A DNA stretch of 16,078 nt from assembly GCA_030374735.1 (NCBI GenBank), contig JASCIV010000591.1:1-16078 (forward strand), in the 5' to 3' direction. The notes under the pieces are model-generated. The model was given only the letters and a program-made list of their open reading frames with translations. It was not told the origin of the DNA and did not search any database. The translations under genes and the position numbers were made by a program. Below, piece by piece: positions 15,207-16,078 of this stretch; within the stretch, counting starts at the first letter, position 1; every line of letters starts with the position of its first letter. The stretch is from Gracilaria caudata (taxonomy: Eukaryota > Rhodophyta > Florideophyceae > Gracilariales > Gracilariaceae).

Positions 15207-16078
15207 GAGCCGCGCTGGTGCCTGAGGAATGCGGACTGGGAACTATACAGGAAGCAAGTAGTAGAGGAGCTCAATGCTAACACGTTGAGCTCGGCTGGAG
15301 TGTGGATGACGAAAACACCGCTCTTGTTCAGGCCATGACAACAGCGGCAAAGAAAGCCATCCCAAAGGGACGCAAGAGAAGAGGTGCGCTGTGGTGGTGC
15401 GAGGAAGCGTCAGTTGTGATCCAAAGAAGAGCTGACGCCTGGAAACTGTTCAGAGAGACGCGGAGTGAAGCCACCCAAGCAGAGCTTCAAGAGTCTCGAC
15501 AACAGGCAAGACGCGTGATAGAAGGACAGAAGAGAGACACCTGGCGAGATATAGTTACAAAACTTAAGCCAAGTACGGATGATTGGAAGCTGTGGAAGAC
15601 TTTGCGGGCGATGGATGACAACCGAAGAACGACGTCGTCAATGTGCCCGCCAAACGGTGAGACTTGGACAGACCTCAGGAGGGCAAGGTGGTTTGTGAAA
15701 ACAGAACTTAAGAAGGTGAGATTGCTTGGCAAACACGCAGCCCGCAGAAACGAATACAGGCGCCAGCTCGACCGCTATAACGAAGAAGTGAAGGCGGTCA
15801 TGGCCCCCAGTTTCGATGTAGCATCTCCGCACTGCCATAACGGAGATGAACGAGACAAAAGCAGGAGGGCCGGATGACGTCCAAATAGCGTTTCTGCAGC
15901 GGCTGCCGGAAGAAGGCGTGGCAAGACTGCTCCATCTTGTCAATCGGACGTATTGCGAAGGGCAGACTCCATCAAAGTGGAGGCTGTCTGTGGTGCAAAC
16001 ACCACCGGAGGAACCGGAAAGAACCGCCTCGCGGTAGAAGCACCCACAGGGTGTTCAGGCCTGCTCTCGCGGGGTAGC
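15207..16078 (+). pseudogene. LINE linker and N-terminal reverse-transcriptase segment, broken
   Basis: RNADWELYRKQVVEELN (from 15207, frame 0) gives way near 15300 to a 191-codon frame (15302-15877, frame 2) with GALWWCEEAS and RLFRETRS-like helices. Homology then switches back to frame 0 near 15830: AITEMNETKAGGPDD, RLPEEGVARLLHLVNRTY and GQTPSKWR, ending at a TAG at 16035. The pattern matches the region leading into RT motif 1 of LINEs ('I.KLK.GKAPGPDGI...P..W'). The RT continues or is lost beyond the window edge. Confidence 0.75.

Larger units (their letters stand above)
14494..16078 (+). mobile_element. Decayed non-LTR retrotransposon (LINE), endonuclease to start of reverse transcriptase
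   Basis: Translated stretches follow LINE ORF2 order. An AP-like endonuclease starts near 14494, followed by a linker with a WW motif (GALWWCEEAS, near 15390) and Arg/Glu-rich helices, then the entry to the reverse transcriptase (near 15830-16000; KAGGPDDVQIAFLQRLPEEG and PSKWR). The coding strand moves through frames 2, 0, 2 and 0, with nonsense codons at 14888 and 15105. The copy is therefore dead, at least in this part. The RT catalytic core (FADD-type box) is not reached before the window ends. No 5' ORF1 is seen, so it may be 5'-truncated. Confidence 0.85.

Noticed and set aside
15302..15877. 191-codon frame as an independent gene
   Set aside because: Its WW motif and helices match the linker of LINE ORF2, and endonuclease and RT pieces lie on either side in other frames.
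1..16078. tRNA, rRNA or CRISPR arrays
   Set aside because: No cloverleaf with a GTTCRA box in context, no rRNA-like conserved blocks and no regularly spaced direct repeats were seen by eye.

Overview
This is eukaryotic nuclear DNA. It carries long uninterrupted reading frames, Kozak-like starts (cgccATGG, caacATGG), an AATAAA polyadenylation signal, a plant/alga-type SOS1-like antiporter and a decayed non-LTR retrotransposon. The intron-poor genes, the SOS1-like transporter and the mixed GC content (very CpG-rich at the left edge, more AT-rich to the right) fit an intron-poor alga. A unicellular red alga such as Porphyridium is my best guess, but this is inference; no rRNA or organellar marker is present to prove it.

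Layout: 1-993 is a GC/CpG-rich leader and promoter region with palindromes, a G-rich minisatellite and (CG)n tracts. 994-5007 (+) encodes a 1337-residue SOS1/NHX7-type Na+/H+ antiporter with a long cytoplasmic tail and an interrupted cyclic-nucleotide-binding-like domain. It converges on 5370-7130 (-), a 586-residue protein in which a Mut7-C (PIN-like plus zinc ribbon) domain is inserted inside a CCR4/Angel-type EEP nuclease domain. A palindrome-rich intergenic region of about 1.1-1.25 kb separates that gene from the divergent 8383-9621 (+) gene. That gene encodes an uncharacterised protein with an LPF-VYDG block and a SAP-like motif, and is followed by AATAAA. 9622-11307 has only a possible small or spliced gene around 10056-10412. 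11308-12243 (-) encodes a secreted protein with a transthyretin-like domain followed by an HExxH zinc-protease-like domain. 12244-14061 has no gene I can support. From 14062 to the right edge is transposon debris: the 3' end of a probable pogo-like DNA transposon on the minus strand, a 45-nt near-perfect hairpin, and a broken LINE (endonuclease to start of reverse transcriptase) running off the window.

The genes do not form an evident pathway; they are independent neighbours. The most unusual items are the nested double-nuclease protein and the transthyretin-like/zincin fusion. Next come the hairpin at the transposon junction and the clusters of palindromes in the two regulatory regions.
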